A stretch of DNA of 64,000 nt from Microbacterium faecale (GCF_014640975.1 NZ_BMHO01000002.1:186001-250000); one strand, 5' to 3'; counted from the stretch's first letter, positions 9,974-19,456 are shown. Numbers and translations are program-made. The notes: generated by a model not told the origin, from the letters alone.

Positions 9974-11173
9974 TCACGAGGTGACGCGGTCGGCGAGGAT
10001 CGCGGTGCGCTTGTCGCCGATCCGCGTGAGGATGAGGGTCGCCGATTCGCTACCCGACAGCTTGAGTCGGCGGCGCAAGGCGGCGGGATCCACGTCGACG
10101 CCGCGCTTCTTGATCTCGAGCGTGCCGATGTCGCGCGCCCGCAGCTCGCGCGCGAGCCGTTTCGGATCCGTCGACAGCGTCTCGCGCACGCGGAACGTCG
10201 ACGCGAAGACGCTCGTCCTCGCCGCGTCGCCGGTGAGGTACGCGATCCGTTCCGAGACGGGGCCCGCGTCGAGCTCGCGGGCGACGTCGCCGACGAGCCG
10301 TGCACGGATCACGGCCCCCTCGGGCTCGTGGAGGTACGCGCCGAGTGCGCGCACGGGCTCGTCCTCCGTATCCGCGGACGCGGTGAGCTCGCGCGCGGAT
10401 CCGTCGCGGAGCACGAGCGCGGCACGACGCACGCCGTCGCGTGCGAGCGCGCCCGTCCACACGACGAGTTCGACGGTCGAGCCGTCGACACTGATCCACT
10501 GGGTTTCGGCATCGGCGGGCAGGGCGTCGCGATCGTGGGCCGGACCGAGCTTCATGCCCGTTGGCAGACGACGCGCGAGGTCGAACGCCCAGGTCAGGGA
10601 TGGCGAGTAATCGTCGGCGGAGAGCCGCCGGGTCTCCGTGTGGCCGGAGGTCCGGCGCGCCGGATCGAGCCAGATCGCGTCGATCCCCTCGAGGCCGGTC
10701 TCCTCCGCGCGTCCGTGGCGCACGTCGACACGACCGCCATCCCGGAACGGCGCCAGGTTGTATGCGGCGAGGGCCGCCGTGACCTCGTCGGCGTCGACGG
10801 CGAGGACCCCGAGGCCGAGGGAGGCGAAGGCGAGGCTGTCGCCGCCGATGCCGCAGCCCAGGTCGGCAACGCGCGTCACGCCGGCGTCGATGAATCGCCC
10901 GGCGTGATGCGCCGACACCGCCATGCGCGTCGCCTGTTCGAGCCCCGCGCGAGTGAAGAGCATCCGGTCCGCGAACTCCCCGAACTTCGCGCGGGCGCGC
11001 TGCCGCAGCCGCACCTGTCCGACGACGGCGGAGACGAGGTCGGGGCCGTGCCCTGCCGCGCGCAGCCGCGAGACCGTACGCGCCACGTCGGAGGTCGTCT
11101 CGACGGGGTCCAGCTCATCGATGAGCCGCATCGCGTCGCGGGTGAGCAGCGCGTCGAGCTCAGCGTGGTCCAT
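9974..11173 (-). CDS. class I SAM-dependent methyltransferase with THUMP-like domain
   Basis: The 399 residues begin with a helical region, followed by a Rossmann-fold methyltransferase core with the SAM-binding motif VADLGCGIGGDSLAFA and an acidic VDADEVTAALA. The C-terminal part (REIKKRG-like region with IGTLEIKKRGVDVDP) matches the THUMP-like domain found in this actinobacterial family, which suggests an RNA substrate. The exact substrate is unknown. The start at 11173 is supported by TACGCT ending 6 bases upstream; the upstream extension would run into the groES control region. Confidence 0.85.
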   Translation of the reverse strand: MDHAELDALLTRDAMRLIDELDPVETTSDVARTVSRLRAAGHGPDLVSAVVGQVRLRQRARAKFGEFADRMLFTRAGLEQATRMAVSAHHAGRFIDAGVTRVADLGCGIGGDSLAFASLGLGVLAVDADEVTAALAAYNLAPFRDGGRVDVRHGRAEETGLEGIDAIWLDPARRTSGHTETRRLSADDYSPSLTWAFDLARRLPTGMKLGPAHDRDALPADAETQWISVDGSTVELVVWTGALARDGVRRAALVLRDGSARELTASADTEDEPVRALGAYLHEPEGAVIRARLVGDVARELDAGPVSERIAYLTGDAARTSVFASTFRVRETLSTDPKRLARELRARDIGTLEIKKRGVDVDPAALRRRLKLSGSESATLILTRIGDKRTAILADRVTS

Positions 11174-11200
11174 TCCTCCAGCGTAGAAGGTGGCCCCGCA

Positions 11201-11227
11201 TTGGCACTCACGTTGCGAGAGTGCCAA
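11201..11227. promoter_or_regulatory. CIRCE element 1 (HrcA operator) upstream of groES
   Basis: A perfect inverted repeat, TTGGCACTC-N9-GAGTGCCAA, matches the CIRCE consensus TTAGCACTC-N9-GAGTGCTAA. It covers the -35 hexamer of the groES promoter. HrcA bound here would block the RNA polymerase. Confidence 0.93.
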
Positions 11228-11242
11228 CCGCCGTCATACACT
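11213..11242 (+). promoter_or_regulatory. groES promoter
   Basis: A -35 hexamer TTGCGA (11213-11218) and a -10 hexamer TACACT (11237-11242) are separated by 18 bp. The predicted transcription start (about 11249) falls in the second CIRCE element. Confidence 0.75.
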
Positions 11243-11247
11243 AATCA

Positions 11248-11274
11248 TTAGCACTCTCGGGGTGAGAGTGCGAA
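11248..11274. promoter_or_regulatory. CIRCE element 2 (HrcA operator) upstream of groES
   Basis: TTAGCACTC-N9-GAGTGCGAA differs from the consensus at one position in the right arm. It begins 20 bases after the first element and lies at the predicted transcription start. Confidence 0.92.
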
Positions 11275-11314
11275 CCTTACGTCTTCTGTCAGGACAGGAA
11301 AGCAGAGGTACACC

Positions 11315-11611
11315 GTGTCGGTTTCCATCAAGCCGCTCGAAGACCGCATCGTCATCAAGCAGGTCGAGGCTGAGCAGACCACGGCCAGCGGTCTCGTCAT
11401 TCCCGACACCGCCAAGGAGAAGCCCCAGGAGGGCGAGGTCGTGGCGGTCGGACCGGGTCGCATCGACGACAACGGCAACCGCGTTCCGCTCGACGTGTCG
11501 GCCGGGGACGTCGTTCTGTACAGCAAGTACGGCGGCACCGAAGTGAAGTTCGGCGCTGACGAGTACCTCGTGCTCTCTGCGCGCGACGTGCTCGCCATCG
11601 TCGAGCGCTGA
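11315..11611 (+). CDS. groES: co-chaperonin GroES (Hsp10)
   Basis: GroES caps the GroEL cage and is needed for chaperonin-assisted folding in the cytosol. The 98 residues are full length: N-terminal [11 protein letters not shown], mobile loop around [12 protein letters not shown], and C-terminal [15 protein letters not shown]. It starts with GTG at 11315 after the purine-rich GAGGTA. Two CIRCE sites and a promoter precede it and a terminator follows, so it is transcribed alone under heat-shock (HrcA) control. No groEL lies beside it; actinobacteria often carry the main groEL elsewhere. Confidence 0.98.
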   Translation: MSVSIKPLEDRIVIKQVEAEQTTASGLVIPDTAKEKPQEGEVVAVGPGRIDDNGNRVPLDVSAGDVVLYSKYGGTEVKFGADEYLVLSARDVLAIVER

Positions 11612-11627
11612 CGCTCACGATCGACTG

Positions 11628-11660
11628 AGAACCCCGGATGCATTGCATCCGGGGTTCTTC
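11628..11660 (+). terminator. intrinsic terminator after groES
   Basis: A 15-bp perfect stem (AGAACCCCGGATGCA against TGCATCCGGGGTTCT) with a one-base apparent loop ends in TTC-rich sequence, 17 bases after the groES stop. Confidence 0.85.
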
Positions 11661-11691
11661 GTCTGTCGGGGATCCTCTTTAGGGTGGGGGC

Positions 11692-12786
11692 ATGCATTCT
11701 GACGTGAGCGACATCGCAGAGAGTGTGACCGCAAACCCCTGGACGGCCTGGGGCGCCGTCGCGATCGCGATCGCCGTGGTCGTGGTCGTCGCCTTCGTCG
11801 TCGTCTGGGTCTTCAAGGCGGTGACGAACCGGCTCGGCCGCCGAGCGCGCGTCTTCGCCGAGCTCAACACCCGCTTCTCACAGCCGATCTTCTGGCTGTT
11901 CGTCGTCGTCGGTGCGAAGGCGACCGTCGTGACGCTCTTCCCGGACGGGTTCGAGACGCTGCGCGGAGCGCTGAGCTACGCCCTCACGCTCGCCATCATC
12001 GCCGTGGTCGGCTGGATCATCGGCAAGGTCCTCGTGTTCCTCATCGACGGGGCGAGCGTCAAACAGGAGGCTTCCGGGTACGACGAGTTCATCGCGCGGC
12101 GCCGTCGCACGCAGCTGCGGATGATCCGACGACTCGTGATGGCGCTGGTCGCGGTCCTGACCGTCGCCGCGATGCTCCTGACGATCCCCGGCGCCGAGAC
12201 ATTCGGGGCGTCGTTGTTCGCGTCCGCTGGTGTCGCGTCCATCGTGGCCGGTCTCGCCGCGCAGTCGACGCTGGGCAACGTCGTCGCGGGCATCCAACTC
12301 GCGTTCACGAATGCGCTCAAGGTCGGCGACACCGTCGAAGTCGACGGTCAGTACGGCACGATCGAGGAGATCACGCTGACGTACGTCGTCGTCCAGATCT
12401 GGGACGACCGGCGTCACATCATGCCGTCGACCTACTTCACGACGACGCCGTACACGAACTGGACGCGCAACCAGAGCGCGGTCACCGGCACCGTATTCCT
12501 CGACGCCGATTACACGGTGGACGTCGACGCCGTCCGCGCCGAGCTGGAGCGGATCGTGGATGCCGCCCCCGAGTGGGACCGGCGCAGCTGGGGTCTCATC
12601 GTCTCCGATGCGACGGGTGGCGTCGCGAAGCTGCGCGCGTCGATGACAGCGGCCGACGCCGACCTCCTCTGGTTCCTGCAGTGCCGTGTCCGAGAGCAGC
12701 TGCTGAAGTTCATCGCGACGCAGCGTCCGCAGGAGCTCGCTCGTTCCCGCGTGGTCGTGGATCCCGCGGCAGACTCGTCGTCTTAG
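11692..12786 (+). CDS. small-conductance mechanosensitive channel (MscS family)
   Basis: MscS channels open under membrane tension and release solutes during hypo-osmotic shock. The 364 residues have an N-terminal group of membrane segments (about 22-45, 65-85, 95-120, 145-170), the pore helix with VAGLAAQSTLGNVVAGIQ, and the beta domain beginning KVGDTVEVDGQYGTIEEI. The C-terminus is soluble. A -10 hexamer TAGGGT (11680-11685) ends 6 bases before ATG, so the mRNA is probably leaderless. The 3' end overlaps the convergent DUF4190 gene by four bases. Confidence 0.93.
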   Translation: MHSDVSDIAESVTANPWTAWGAVAIAIAVVVVVAFVVVWVFKAVTNRLGRRARVFAELNTRFSQPIFWLFVVVGAKATVVTLFPDGFETLRGALSYALTLAIIAVVGWIIGKVLVFLIDGASVKQEASGYDEFIARRRRTQLRMIRRLVMALVAVLTVAAMLLTIPGAETFGASLFASAGVASIVAGLAAQSTLGNVVAGIQLAFTNALKVGDTVEVDGQYGTIEEITLTYVVVQIWDDRRHIMPSTYFTTTPYTNWTRNQSAVTGTVFLDADYTVDVDAVRAELERIVDAAPEWDRRSWGLIVSDATGGVAKLRASMTAADADLLWFLQCRVREQLLKFIATQRPQELARSRVVVDPAADSSS

Positions 12787-13199
12787 ACGGGAAGCTGTTC
12801 GAGCTGGGTGAGCGCCCACAGGACCCAGTACGCACTGAAGGCGGCTGAGGCGATGCCCGCGCCGATCGCCGTCCAGCACCACCCGCGTGGCTGCGCTCGC
12901 CGAGCCAGCGCGACGACGCCGAGCACGGCACCGACGAGGCCGAAACCTGCGCCCCACGGTCCGAACCATGACACGACGACGCCGATCACGGCGAGCGTCA
13001 CCGCGACGAGGCCGAAGCGCGTGACGTTCTGCTGACGGGCGCGTCGTGCACGCGGGCGGTCCGCGACGTCCGGGTGGATCCAGCCGAACGTCTCGGCCGC
13101 GACGACCTCGATCGGGCCTGAGGTGGTGGGATCTGCCACGGACTTGCGCTCCTCGGCGCCTCGGCCGGGGAGCGTCTCGTGTGACGTCGTGTCGGTCAC
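12783..13199 (-). CDS. DUF4190-like small membrane protein
   Basis: The predicted product has 138 residues. A polar N-terminus ([12 protein letters not shown] as first residues) is followed by three hydrophobic segments, [32 protein letters not shown] and a C-terminal one, the pattern of DUF4190 proteins. Function is unknown. The GTG start at 13199 overlaps the TGA of tsaD by four bases, so it is probably translated by coupling as the last gene of the acpS-alr-tsaEB-rimI-tsaD operon. Confidence 0.75.
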   Translation of the reverse strand: MTDTTSHETLPGRGAEERKSVADPTTSGPIEVVAAETFGWIHPDVADRPRARRARQQNVTRFGLVAVTLAVIGVVVSWFGPWGAGFGLVGAVLGVVALARRAQPRGWCWTAIGAGIASAAFSAYWVLWALTQLEQLPV

Positions 13200-14275
13200 G
13201 CGACCGCCGCCTCGCGGGACGCGACCTGAATCTCCGTGACGGGGAGCGTCGAATCCGCCCCGAACGCGAGGGTCGACGGCGCGCGGCCATCCATGATGAG
13301 CTGCGACGCGAGCGCCGCGATCATCGCGCCGTTGTCGGTGCACAGACTGAGCGGCGGGATCCGCACGGCCACGCCCGCATCCGCGGCACGTTCGAGCGCG
13401 ACGTCGCGGAGCCGCCGATTGGCGATCACTCCCCCGCCGAGCAGCAGGCGAGGGACGCCGCGCTCCGAGCACGCGTCCAGAGCCTTGGTGACGAGGACAT
13501 CGACGACCGCCTCACGGAAGCTCGCTGCGACATCCGCGATGGGAAGCTCGTCGCCGCTGTCCGCGCGCTGCTCGACCCAACGGGCGACCGCGGTCTTCAG
13601 GCCCGAGAACGAGAAGTCCCACCGGTGTCGTTCGCGCTCGCTGGCGCGACTCAGGCCGCGCGGGAAGCGGATCGCGGCCGGGTCTCCGCCCACGGCGGCG
13701 CGATCGATCTCCGGGCCTCCCGGGTAGGGCAGTCCGAGGATCCGCGCGACTTTGTCGAACGCCTCGCCGGCCGCGTCGTCGATCGTCTCGCCGAGCAGTT
13801 CGACGTCGGTCGTGAGGTCGCGCACGTGGAGCAGCGATGTGTGTCCGCCGGACACGAGCAGCGCGATCGTCGGCAGCTCAAGACGTTCCGCATCGGGCGC
13901 GACGAGGTCGGCCGCGATATGACCGACGAGATGATTGACCGCGTACAGCGGCTTCTCCAGCGAGACCGCCAGCGCCTTCGCCGCGCCGACGCCGATCATG
14001 AGCGCGCCCGACAGACCGGGACCGCTCGTGACCGCGACGGCATCGAGATCGCTCAGCGCGATGCCCGCCTCGGCGACCGCACGCTCGATCGACGGCTGCA
14101 GTGCCTCGAGATGCGCCCGCGCGGCGACCTCCGGCACGACGCCGCCGTAGCGCGCGTGCTCGTCCATGCTGCTGGCGATCGTGTTCGACAACAGCGTCGT
14201 GCCGCGCACGATCCCGATCCCGGTCTCGTCGCAGCTCGTCTCGATCCCGAGCACGAGGGGCTCGTCACGGTTCAT
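13196..14275 (-). CDS. tsaD: tRNA N6-adenosine threonylcarbamoyltransferase
   Basis: TsaD transfers the threonylcarbamoyl group to A37 of ANN-decoding tRNAs together with TsaB and TsaE. The 359 residues have the ASKHA signature: N-terminal [10 protein letters not shown], metal ligands in NHLVGH, the phosphate loop [10 protein letters not shown], and the C-terminal [10 protein letters not shown]. Length is normal. Its ATG overlaps the stop of rimI by four bases. All three tsa genes of the t6A pathway that act with TsaC are in this operon; tsaC itself is not in the window. Confidence 0.98.
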   Translation of the reverse strand: MNRDEPLVLGIETSCDETGIGIVRGTTLLSNTIASSMDEHARYGGVVPEVAARAHLEALQPSIERAVAEAGIALSDLDAVAVTSGPGLSGALMIGVGAAKALAVSLEKPLYAVNHLVGHIAADLVAPDAERLELPTIALLVSGGHTSLLHVRDLTTDVELLGETIDDAAGEAFDKVARILGLPYPGGPEIDRAAVGGDPAAIRFPRGLSRASERERHRWDFSFSGLKTAVARWVEQRADSGDELPIADVAASFREAVVDVLVTKALDACSERGVPRLLLGGGVIANRRLRDVALERAADAGVAVRIPPLSLCTDNGAMIAALASQLIMDGRAPSTLAFGADSTLPVTEIQVASREAAVA

Positions 14276-14760
14276 GCGCGCACCTCGCTTCCGATGGCAC
14301 CGTGCGACGATCGTGGTGCCGCCAGTTCCAATCGCATCACGACGGCGGCGACGTCATCGGGCTGGTAATAGCGCTCGCGCCGCCCGATCTCGACGAACCC
14401 CTCACTCTCGTACAGGCCGATCGCGACCGGATTGTCGGCGCGCACGTCGAGGAAGATCTCTCGCGCGCGCCGTTCGCGCGCCGTGTCAATGAGACTGCGC
14501 AGCAGCGCACGGCCGTGCCCGCTCCCCCGTGCGTCCGCTGCGACCGCGATCGTCTGCACGTCGGAGTCCCTGCCGCCCGCGAGATGGCGCAGCCCCGCGT
14601 ATCCCGCGACGCGTCCGTCCTCCTCGAGGACGACGTAGCGGCCGTGGTCGCTCTCGAGCTCCGCGCGCATCATCGTCTCGCTCCACGCGTCGGTCGGGAA
14701 GCTCTGCCGTTCGAGCGTCATGATCGCGTCCAGATCGCTCATCGTTGCCGGGCGGATCAT
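14272..14760 (-). CDS. rimI: ribosomal protein S18-alanine N-acetyltransferase
   Basis: This GNAT acetyltransferase (162 residues) has the RimI pattern: N-terminal [16 protein letters not shown], acetyl-CoA loop [17 protein letters not shown], and the strand [17 protein letters not shown]. RimI acetylates the N-terminal alanine of ribosomal protein S18 in E. coli. Its location between tsaB and tsaD is conserved in many bacteria. It overlaps both neighbours by four bases. Confidence 0.93.
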   Translation of the reverse strand: MIRPATMSDLDAIMTLERQSFPTDAWSETMMRAELESDHGRYVVLEEDGRVAGYAGLRHLAGGRDSDVQTIAVAADARGSGHGRALLRSLIDTARERRAREIFLDVRADNPVAIGLYESEGFVEIGRRERYYQPDDVAAVVMRLELAAPRSSHGAIGSEVRA

Positions 14761-15449
14761 GTGCTCACCCGCTTCACGACCCCGGGCGGGCGCGCGTCCG
14801 GCGCACGCAGGTAGAGCGGTTCGATCTCGACGATCGCGTTCTGCCGGATCATCCGCGCCGCGATCCGTGCGATGTTCGCCGCCGGGATGCGCGTCGTGGG
14901 GACCGCCCCTGCTTCGTCATTCTGCACCCGGTCGCGGAGTGACTGCGGAACCGACGACCCGGGGGTGGACGGTGAGTGCACAGCGAGCCAGGCGAACGGG
15001 TCCTCGGTGTGAGGGAGGAGTTCGGGGCCCGCGGTACGGTTCGGCAGGTCGCCGACAAGACCTGCGTAGGCGCTCACGGCGTTCTCGCGACGGCGTGCGT
15101 CGGTGACGATGACGAATAGGGCCGACGGATCCTCGTCGAGCACTGCGAGCGCGGCCGCGTCGTGACTCGCGACCGGCACGACGGGGATGCCCCGCCCGAT
15201 CGCGAACGCGCGCGCGGCGGCGATGCCGATGCGGAGCCCGGTGAAGGGTCCCGGCCCCATGCCGGCGGCGACGTGCGTGATATCGGCTGGCGTCACGTTC
15301 GCCTCGGCGAGCGCCTGCTCGATGAGCGTGCCGATGACCTCCGCGTGGCCGCGGGGCGCCTCGCTCGACGCCTGACCGCGCACCTCATCTGACTCCGCGT
15401 CGACGATCGCGACGCCGGAGCCGATCGAGGAGTCGATTGCGAGGATCAT
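14757..15449 (-). CDS. tsaB: tRNA threonylcarbamoyladenosine biosynthesis protein TsaB
   Basis: TsaB is the inactive ASKHA partner that forms a heterodimer with TsaD. The 230 residues start with MILAIDSSIGSGVAIVD and contain GMGPGPFTGLRIGIAAARA, the region that contacts TsaD. The C-terminal half is the variable part. The ATG at 15449 was preferred over a GTG 18 bases upstream: TACTCT ends 7 bases before it and GGAG lies just in front. It follows tsaE by 25 bp and overlaps rimI by four bases. Confidence 0.95.
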   Translation of the reverse strand: MILAIDSSIGSGVAIVDAESDEVRGQASSEAPRGHAEVIGTLIEQALAEANVTPADITHVAAGMGPGPFTGLRIGIAAARAFAIGRGIPVVPVASHDAAALAVLDEDPSALFVIVTDARRRENAVSAYAGLVGDLPNRTAGPELLPHTEDPFAWLAVHSPSTPGSSVPQSLRDRVQNDEAGAVPTTRIPAANIARIAARMIRQNAIVEIEPLYLRAPDARPPGVVKRVST

Positions 15450-15474
15450 CTTCTCCAGAGTAGGCACCGGCAGC

Positions 15475-15951
15475 TCAGAACCCGCCCGATGAGTATTGCG
15501 TTACGACAACGGTCCGAGGTGCGTCGAGATCAAGGTTCTCCGGGTCGCCGGCGTCCCCGACCGGACGCTCGATCTCGACCTCCCACCACGTGTCCGCGAT
15601 CTGGTCGACGAGGCCCCGGCCCCACTCGACGATGGTGACCGATGACGCAAGGTCGAGGTCGAGATCCTCGAGCTCGACGGCGTCGCCGAGGCGGTAGGCG
15701 TCGGCGTGCACGAGCGGCGCGCGGCCGATGAGCGACGGGTGCGTGCGCGCGATCACGAACGTCGGCGACTGCACCGGACCGCGCACGCCAAGCCCCTCCG
15801 CGATCCCCCGCGTGAGGGTCGTCTTCCCGGCGCCCAGCGGTCCGGTCAGCACGATGACGTCGCCGGCCGTGAGAGTGCGCCCCATCTGGCGTCCGAGGTC
15901 CTCCATCGCCGCCGACGTCGCGATGGCGTGGCTGCCGGCGAGAAGCTCCAT
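15475..15951 (-). CDS. tsaE: tRNA threonylcarbamoyladenosine biosynthesis ATPase TsaE
   Basis: TsaE is a small P-loop ATPase that activates the TsaBD complex. The 158 residues carry the Walker A motif GPLGAGKTT at 37-45, SPTFVIARTH, and VHADAYRLG, and end in a Walker B-like strand with VTIVEWGRG. The start at 15951 (MELLAGSHAIATS) was chosen because an in-frame start at 16005 lies in hairpin P3. The C-terminal tail of about 30 residues is poorly conserved. Confidence 0.95.
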   Translation of the reverse strand: MELLAGSHAIATSAAMEDLGRQMGRTLTAGDVIVLTGPLGAGKTTLTRGIAEGLGVRGPVQSPTFVIARTHPSLIGRAPLVHADAYRLGDAVELEDLDLDLASSVTIVEWGRGLVDQIADTWWEVEIERPVGDAGDPENLDLDAPRTVVVTQYSSGGF

Positions 15952-15986
15952 GCGTCCATTCTCCCCCGTTGTGGGCGGTGTGCCAT

Positions 15987-16042
15987 TCCGGTCGCGCAAA
16001 AGCACCTTCGGCGGCAGATGTGGGTGCTTTTGCGCGACCGGA
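15987..16042. repeat. hairpin element P3 (56 bp)
   Basis: Perfect 20-bp arms (TCCGGTCGCGCAAAAGCACC at 15987-16006 and its complement at 16023-16042) enclose a 16-base loop. It lies between the stop of alr and the start of tsaE. Both arms are identical to those of P4 near 28.1 kb, including ATTCCGG before and GTCGACG after; only the loops differ. Confidence 0.92.
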
Positions 16043-16062
16043 GTCGACGCGAGCGCCGGCTG

Positions 16063-17163
16063 TCAGTTCGCCGTGGTGCGGGGGACGCGCGGGCCGATGC
16101 GCGTGACGATCTCGTAGTTGATCGTGCCGGCCGCGTCGGCCCAGTCCGTTGCCGAGGGGGCGCCGGTGAGCGGATCCCCGAACAGCACGGCAAGGTCGCC
16201 CACCTCGACCGGGGTATCGCCGACGTCGACGACGAACTGGTCCATGGCGACGCGGCCTGCGACGCGGAACTTCTGACCGTGGATCCGTACGGGCCCCGCG
16301 TTCGATGCCTGGCGCGGCACGCCGTCCGCATAGCCGAGCGGCACGAGCGCGAAGGTCGTGTCGCGTTCGGCGCGATAGTCATACCCGTAGGAGGCGCCCT
16401 GGCCCGCCTTCACGTGACGCACGGCGGCGATCGGCGCCCGCACCGTCATAGCGGGGCGCAGCCCGAGGTCGGCCGAGGATCGGTCGTCGAAGGGCGACAG
16501 CCCGTAAACGCCGATACCGGCACGGATCGCGTCGAGGCGCGTCGACGGCAGGTCGATCGCGGCGGCGGTGGCGGCGAGGTGGCGGATCCGAGGTGAGAGC
16601 CCCGCGTCCTGTGCGGCGGCGATCGCCCCCTCGAACAGCGCCAGTTGCGCGAGATCGTCGGCCTCGGAGGCGCCCGAGACGTGACTGAAGAGCCCCTCGA
16701 CGCGCAATCGGCCTGCGCGCTCGAGCTCCGAGGCTTCCGCGATGATGGCGCCCCACTCCCGCGGCGACGCCCCGTTTCGGCCGAGACCGGTCTCGAACTT
16801 GATGTGCACCGCGGGCGCGGTGGAGGCCGCGTGCGACACGACGCGGCGCAGCTGGTCGAGGCTCGACACCCCGATCTCGACGTCCGCGGCGAGCGCCGGG
16901 GCGAAGTCGGCGTCCGCCGTGTGCAGCCACGCGATGATCGGAACGCCGATGCCAGCGGCTCGCAGCTCGAGCGCCTCCGCGAGATCCGCGACCCCGAGGC
17001 GTGACGCGCCGCCCGCGATGGCGGCACGGGCGGCTGTGAGCGCGCCGTGACCGTAGCCGTCGGCCTTCACGACCGCGATGAACTCCCGCGTCTGCGCGGT
17101 CGCACGCAGCGCGCGCACGTTGTGCTCGATCGCGCTCGGGTCGACGAGCGCTTCGCGCATCAT
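16063..17163 (-). CDS. alr: alanine racemase
   Basis: Alr interconverts L- and D-alanine for peptidoglycan, using pyridoxal phosphate. The 366 residues have the PLP lysine K33 in VVKADGYGHG, the catalytic tyrosine region GQGASYGYDYRAE, PLGYADGVPR, and VAMDQFVVDVG. The length is normal. Its ATG overlaps the TGA of acpS by four bases (ATGA). Downstream is the 112-bp gap with P3 before tsaE. Confidence 0.97.
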   Translation of the reverse strand: MMREALVDPSAIEHNVRALRATAQTREFIAVVKADGYGHGALTAARAAIAGGASRLGVADLAEALELRAAGIGVPIIAWLHTADADFAPALAADVEIGVSSLDQLRRVVSHAASTAPAVHIKFETGLGRNGASPREWGAIIAEASELERAGRLRVEGLFSHVSGASEADDLAQLALFEGAIAAAQDAGLSPRIRHLAATAAAIDLPSTRLDAIRAGIGVYGLSPFDDRSSADLGLRPAMTVRAPIAAVRHVKAGQGASYGYDYRAERDTTFALVPLGYADGVPRQASNAGPVRIHGQKFRVAGRVAMDQFVVDVGDTPVEVGDLAVLFGDPLTGAPSATDWADAAGTINYEIVTRIGPRVPRTTAN

Positions 17164-17519
17164 GCGCCGGACTCCAACACCGCGTACGCGAGGGCCAAAC
17201 CGCCGTCATGAGAGAGCGACAGGTGCTGCCGGGTCACGCCGCGCCCGGCAAGCGTCTGCGCTGTGGACCCGGTGATCACGTAGTTCGGTGCCTGGCGCTC
17301 CCCGAGACGCGGGACCTCGATCTCCTGCCACCGCACGCCGTCGGATCCGCCGAGGGCTTTGATGAGCGCCTCCTTGGCGGCGTAGCGCGCGGCCAGCGAA
17401 CGGAGCGGCAGCTCCCGTTCGTGCGGGGTGAAGAGGCGTTCCATCAGACGGGGAGAGTGGGCGATCTGCCCCTCGAATCGTTCGATGTCGACCATGTCGA
17501 CGCCCACCCCGATGATCAT
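17160..17519 (-). CDS. acpS: holo-[acyl-carrier-protein] synthase
   Basis: AcpS moves the phosphopantetheine arm from CoA to acyl carrier protein. The 119 residues show the metal ligands D8 in IIGVGVDMVDIERF and E50 in ARYAAKEALIKALG, with HLSLSHDGGLALAYAV near the end. The start is fixed by the motif at residue 1 and by a -10 hexamer TAGGCT that ends 6 bases upstream, predicting a leaderless start of the acpS-alr-tsaE operon. Confidence 0.96.
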   Translation of the reverse strand: MIIGVGVDMVDIERFEGQIAHSPRLMERLFTPHERELPLRSLAARYAAKEALIKALGGSDGVRWQEIEVPRLGERQAPNYVITGSTAQTLAGRGVTRQHLSLSHDGGLALAYAVLESGA

Positions 17520-17555
17520 CTTCCCAGCCTACGCCGCGCGCCGCGGCACCCCGCG

Positions 17556-19406
17556 TCACTCGACCGTGACCGACTTCGCGAGGTTGCGGGGCTGATCGAC
17601 ATCGAGTCCCTTCGCGGTGGCCAGGCCCATCGCGAAGATGTGGAGCGGCACGACGGCCAGGAGCGGCTCGAACAGCGGACTCGCGAGCGGGATCCGCAGC
17701 ACCTCATCGGCCGATGGCAACACGGCCGAGTCGCCCTGTTCGGCGATCGCGATCACGCGGGCGCCGCGCGCTCGGATCTCCTCGATGTTCGAGACGACCT
17801 TCTGGTGCATCGTGATCGACCCGCGCGGCGACGGCACGACGACGAACACCGGCTGACCGGGCTCGATCAGTGCGATCGGGCCGTGCTTGAGCTCGCCGGC
17901 GGCGAAGCCCTCGGCGTGGATGTAGGAGATCTCCTTGAGCTTCAGCGCACCCTCGAGGGCGATCGGGAATCCGACGTGGCGGCCGAGGAACAGCACGGAC
18001 CGGGTGTCGGCCATCCAGCGTGCGAGCTGTTCGATGCGCTCCTGCTCGTTGTCGAGGATCCACTGGATCTTGTCCGGCAGCGCCTCGAGCTGCGCGACCG
18101 CCTCGATCGCGACGTCGTCGGCGAGCGTCCCGCGCACGTCGCCGACGTGGAGGGCGAGCAGGTAGAGCGCGGTGATCTGCGCCACGAACGCCTTGGTCGA
18201 GGCGACCGCGACTTCGGGTCCGGCGTGGGTGTAGACGATCGCGTCGGACTCGCGCGGAATCGTCGCACCCTGCGTGTTGCAGATCGACAGCGTCTTCGCG
18301 CCGAGGCGCGCGGCTTCCTTCACCGCCATGAGGGTGTCCATCGTCTCGCCCGACTGGCTGATGGAAACGACGAGCGTCGACGGCGACAGAATCGGATCCC
18401 GGTAACGGAACTCGTGCGCGAGCTCGACGTCGACAGGGATCCGGGCCCACTTCTCGATCGCGTATTTGCCGACGAGGCCCGAGTAGTACGCCGTGCCGCA
18501 GGCGAGGATCACGACGCGGTCGATGTCGCGGAAGAGGTCGTCGAGACCGTCGAGCTCCGGCACGCGGATCCGGCCGTCATGGATGCGGCCCCGCACGGTG
18601 TTGGCGACGGCCTCGGGTTCCTCCGAGACCTCCTTCGCCATGAAGCTCGACCAGCCGCCCTTGTCGGCCGCGGACGCATCCCAGGACACCTCGAACGGCT
18701 GCGGCTCGGCCGGGTTGCCCGCGAAGTCGGTGACCTCGACGGCATCCGGGGTGATCGCGACGATCTCGTCTTGGCCGACCGCGAGCGCACGTCGCGTGTG
18801 CTCGACGAACGCGGCGACGTCGGATCCGAGGAAGTTCTCGCCGTCGCCGAGTCCGATCACGAGCGGCGAGTTGCGGCGAGCCCCGACCACGAGGTCCGGG
18901 TGATCCTGGTGCGTGGCCAGCAGCGTGAACGCCCCTTCAAGGCGGTTCACGACGGCGCGGAACGCGGCGACGAGGTCACCCGTCTCCCGGTACGCGCGAG
19001 CGATGAGCGCCGCGGCGATCTCGGTGTCGGTCTGGCTCAGGAAGGTGACGCCGTCGGCGACGAGCTCGCGCTTGAGGTCGGCATAGTTCTCGATGATGCC
19101 GTTGTGGATGACCGCGAGACGGCCATCGTCGGCGAGATGCGGGTGCGCGTTCTCATCAGTGGGGCCGCCGTGGGTCGCCCACCGCGTGTGTCCGATGCCG
19201 GTGGTGCCAGCGCGCAGCGGATCCGTCTCGAGCGCCTCGCGCAGACGCGCGAGCTTTCCCGCGCGCTTGCGCATGCCGAGGGACCCGTCCTCGCCGATGA
19301 CGGCGATCCCCGCGGAGTCGTAGCCACGGTATTCGAGCCGCGCAAGCCCGGCAACAAGGATGTCCTGACTGTCACGCGAGCCCACGTATCCAACGATTCC
19401 GCACAT
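17556..19406 (-). CDS. glmS: glutamine-fructose-6-phosphate aminotransferase (isomerising)
   Basis: GlmS makes glucosamine-6-phosphate from fructose-6-phosphate and glutamine, the first step to UDP-GlcNAc. The 616 residues have the N-terminal nucleophile cysteine after Met (MCGIVGYVG), the EYRGYDSAG segment, HTRWATHG, two SIS domains with SISQSGETMDTL and CNTQGATI, and the C-terminal DQPRNLAKSVTVE. The start at 19406 is required to expose C2; TAGGAT ends 7 bases upstream, so the mRNA is probably leaderless. No glmS ribozyme is visible. Confidence 0.98.
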   Translation of the reverse strand: MCGIVGYVGSRDSQDILVAGLARLEYRGYDSAGIAVIGEDGSLGMRKRAGKLARLREALETDPLRAGTTGIGHTRWATHGGPTDENAHPHLADDGRLAVIHNGIIENYADLKRELVADGVTFLSQTDTEIAAALIARAYRETGDLVAAFRAVVNRLEGAFTLLATHQDHPDLVVGARRNSPLVIGLGDGENFLGSDVAAFVEHTRRALAVGQDEIVAITPDAVEVTDFAGNPAEPQPFEVSWDASAADKGGWSSFMAKEVSEEPEAVANTVRGRIHDGRIRVPELDGLDDLFRDIDRVVILACGTAYYSGLVGKYAIEKWARIPVDVELAHEFRYRDPILSPSTLVVSISQSGETMDTLMAVKEAARLGAKTLSICNTQGATIPRESDAIVYTHAGPEVAVASTKAFVAQITALYLLALHVGDVRGTLADDVAIEAVAQLEALPDKIQWILDNEQERIEQLARWMADTRSVLFLGRHVGFPIALEGALKLKEISYIHAEGFAAGELKHGPIALIEPGQPVFVVVPSPRGSITMHQKVVSNIEEIRARGARVIAIAEQGDSAVLPSADEVLRIPLASPLFEPLLAVVPLHIFAMGLATAKGLDVDQPRNLAKSVTVE

Positions 19407-19456
19407 GTCGCTCATCCTAGAACCGCGGGGCTGTCAATCCCGCGAGCGGCACGACC

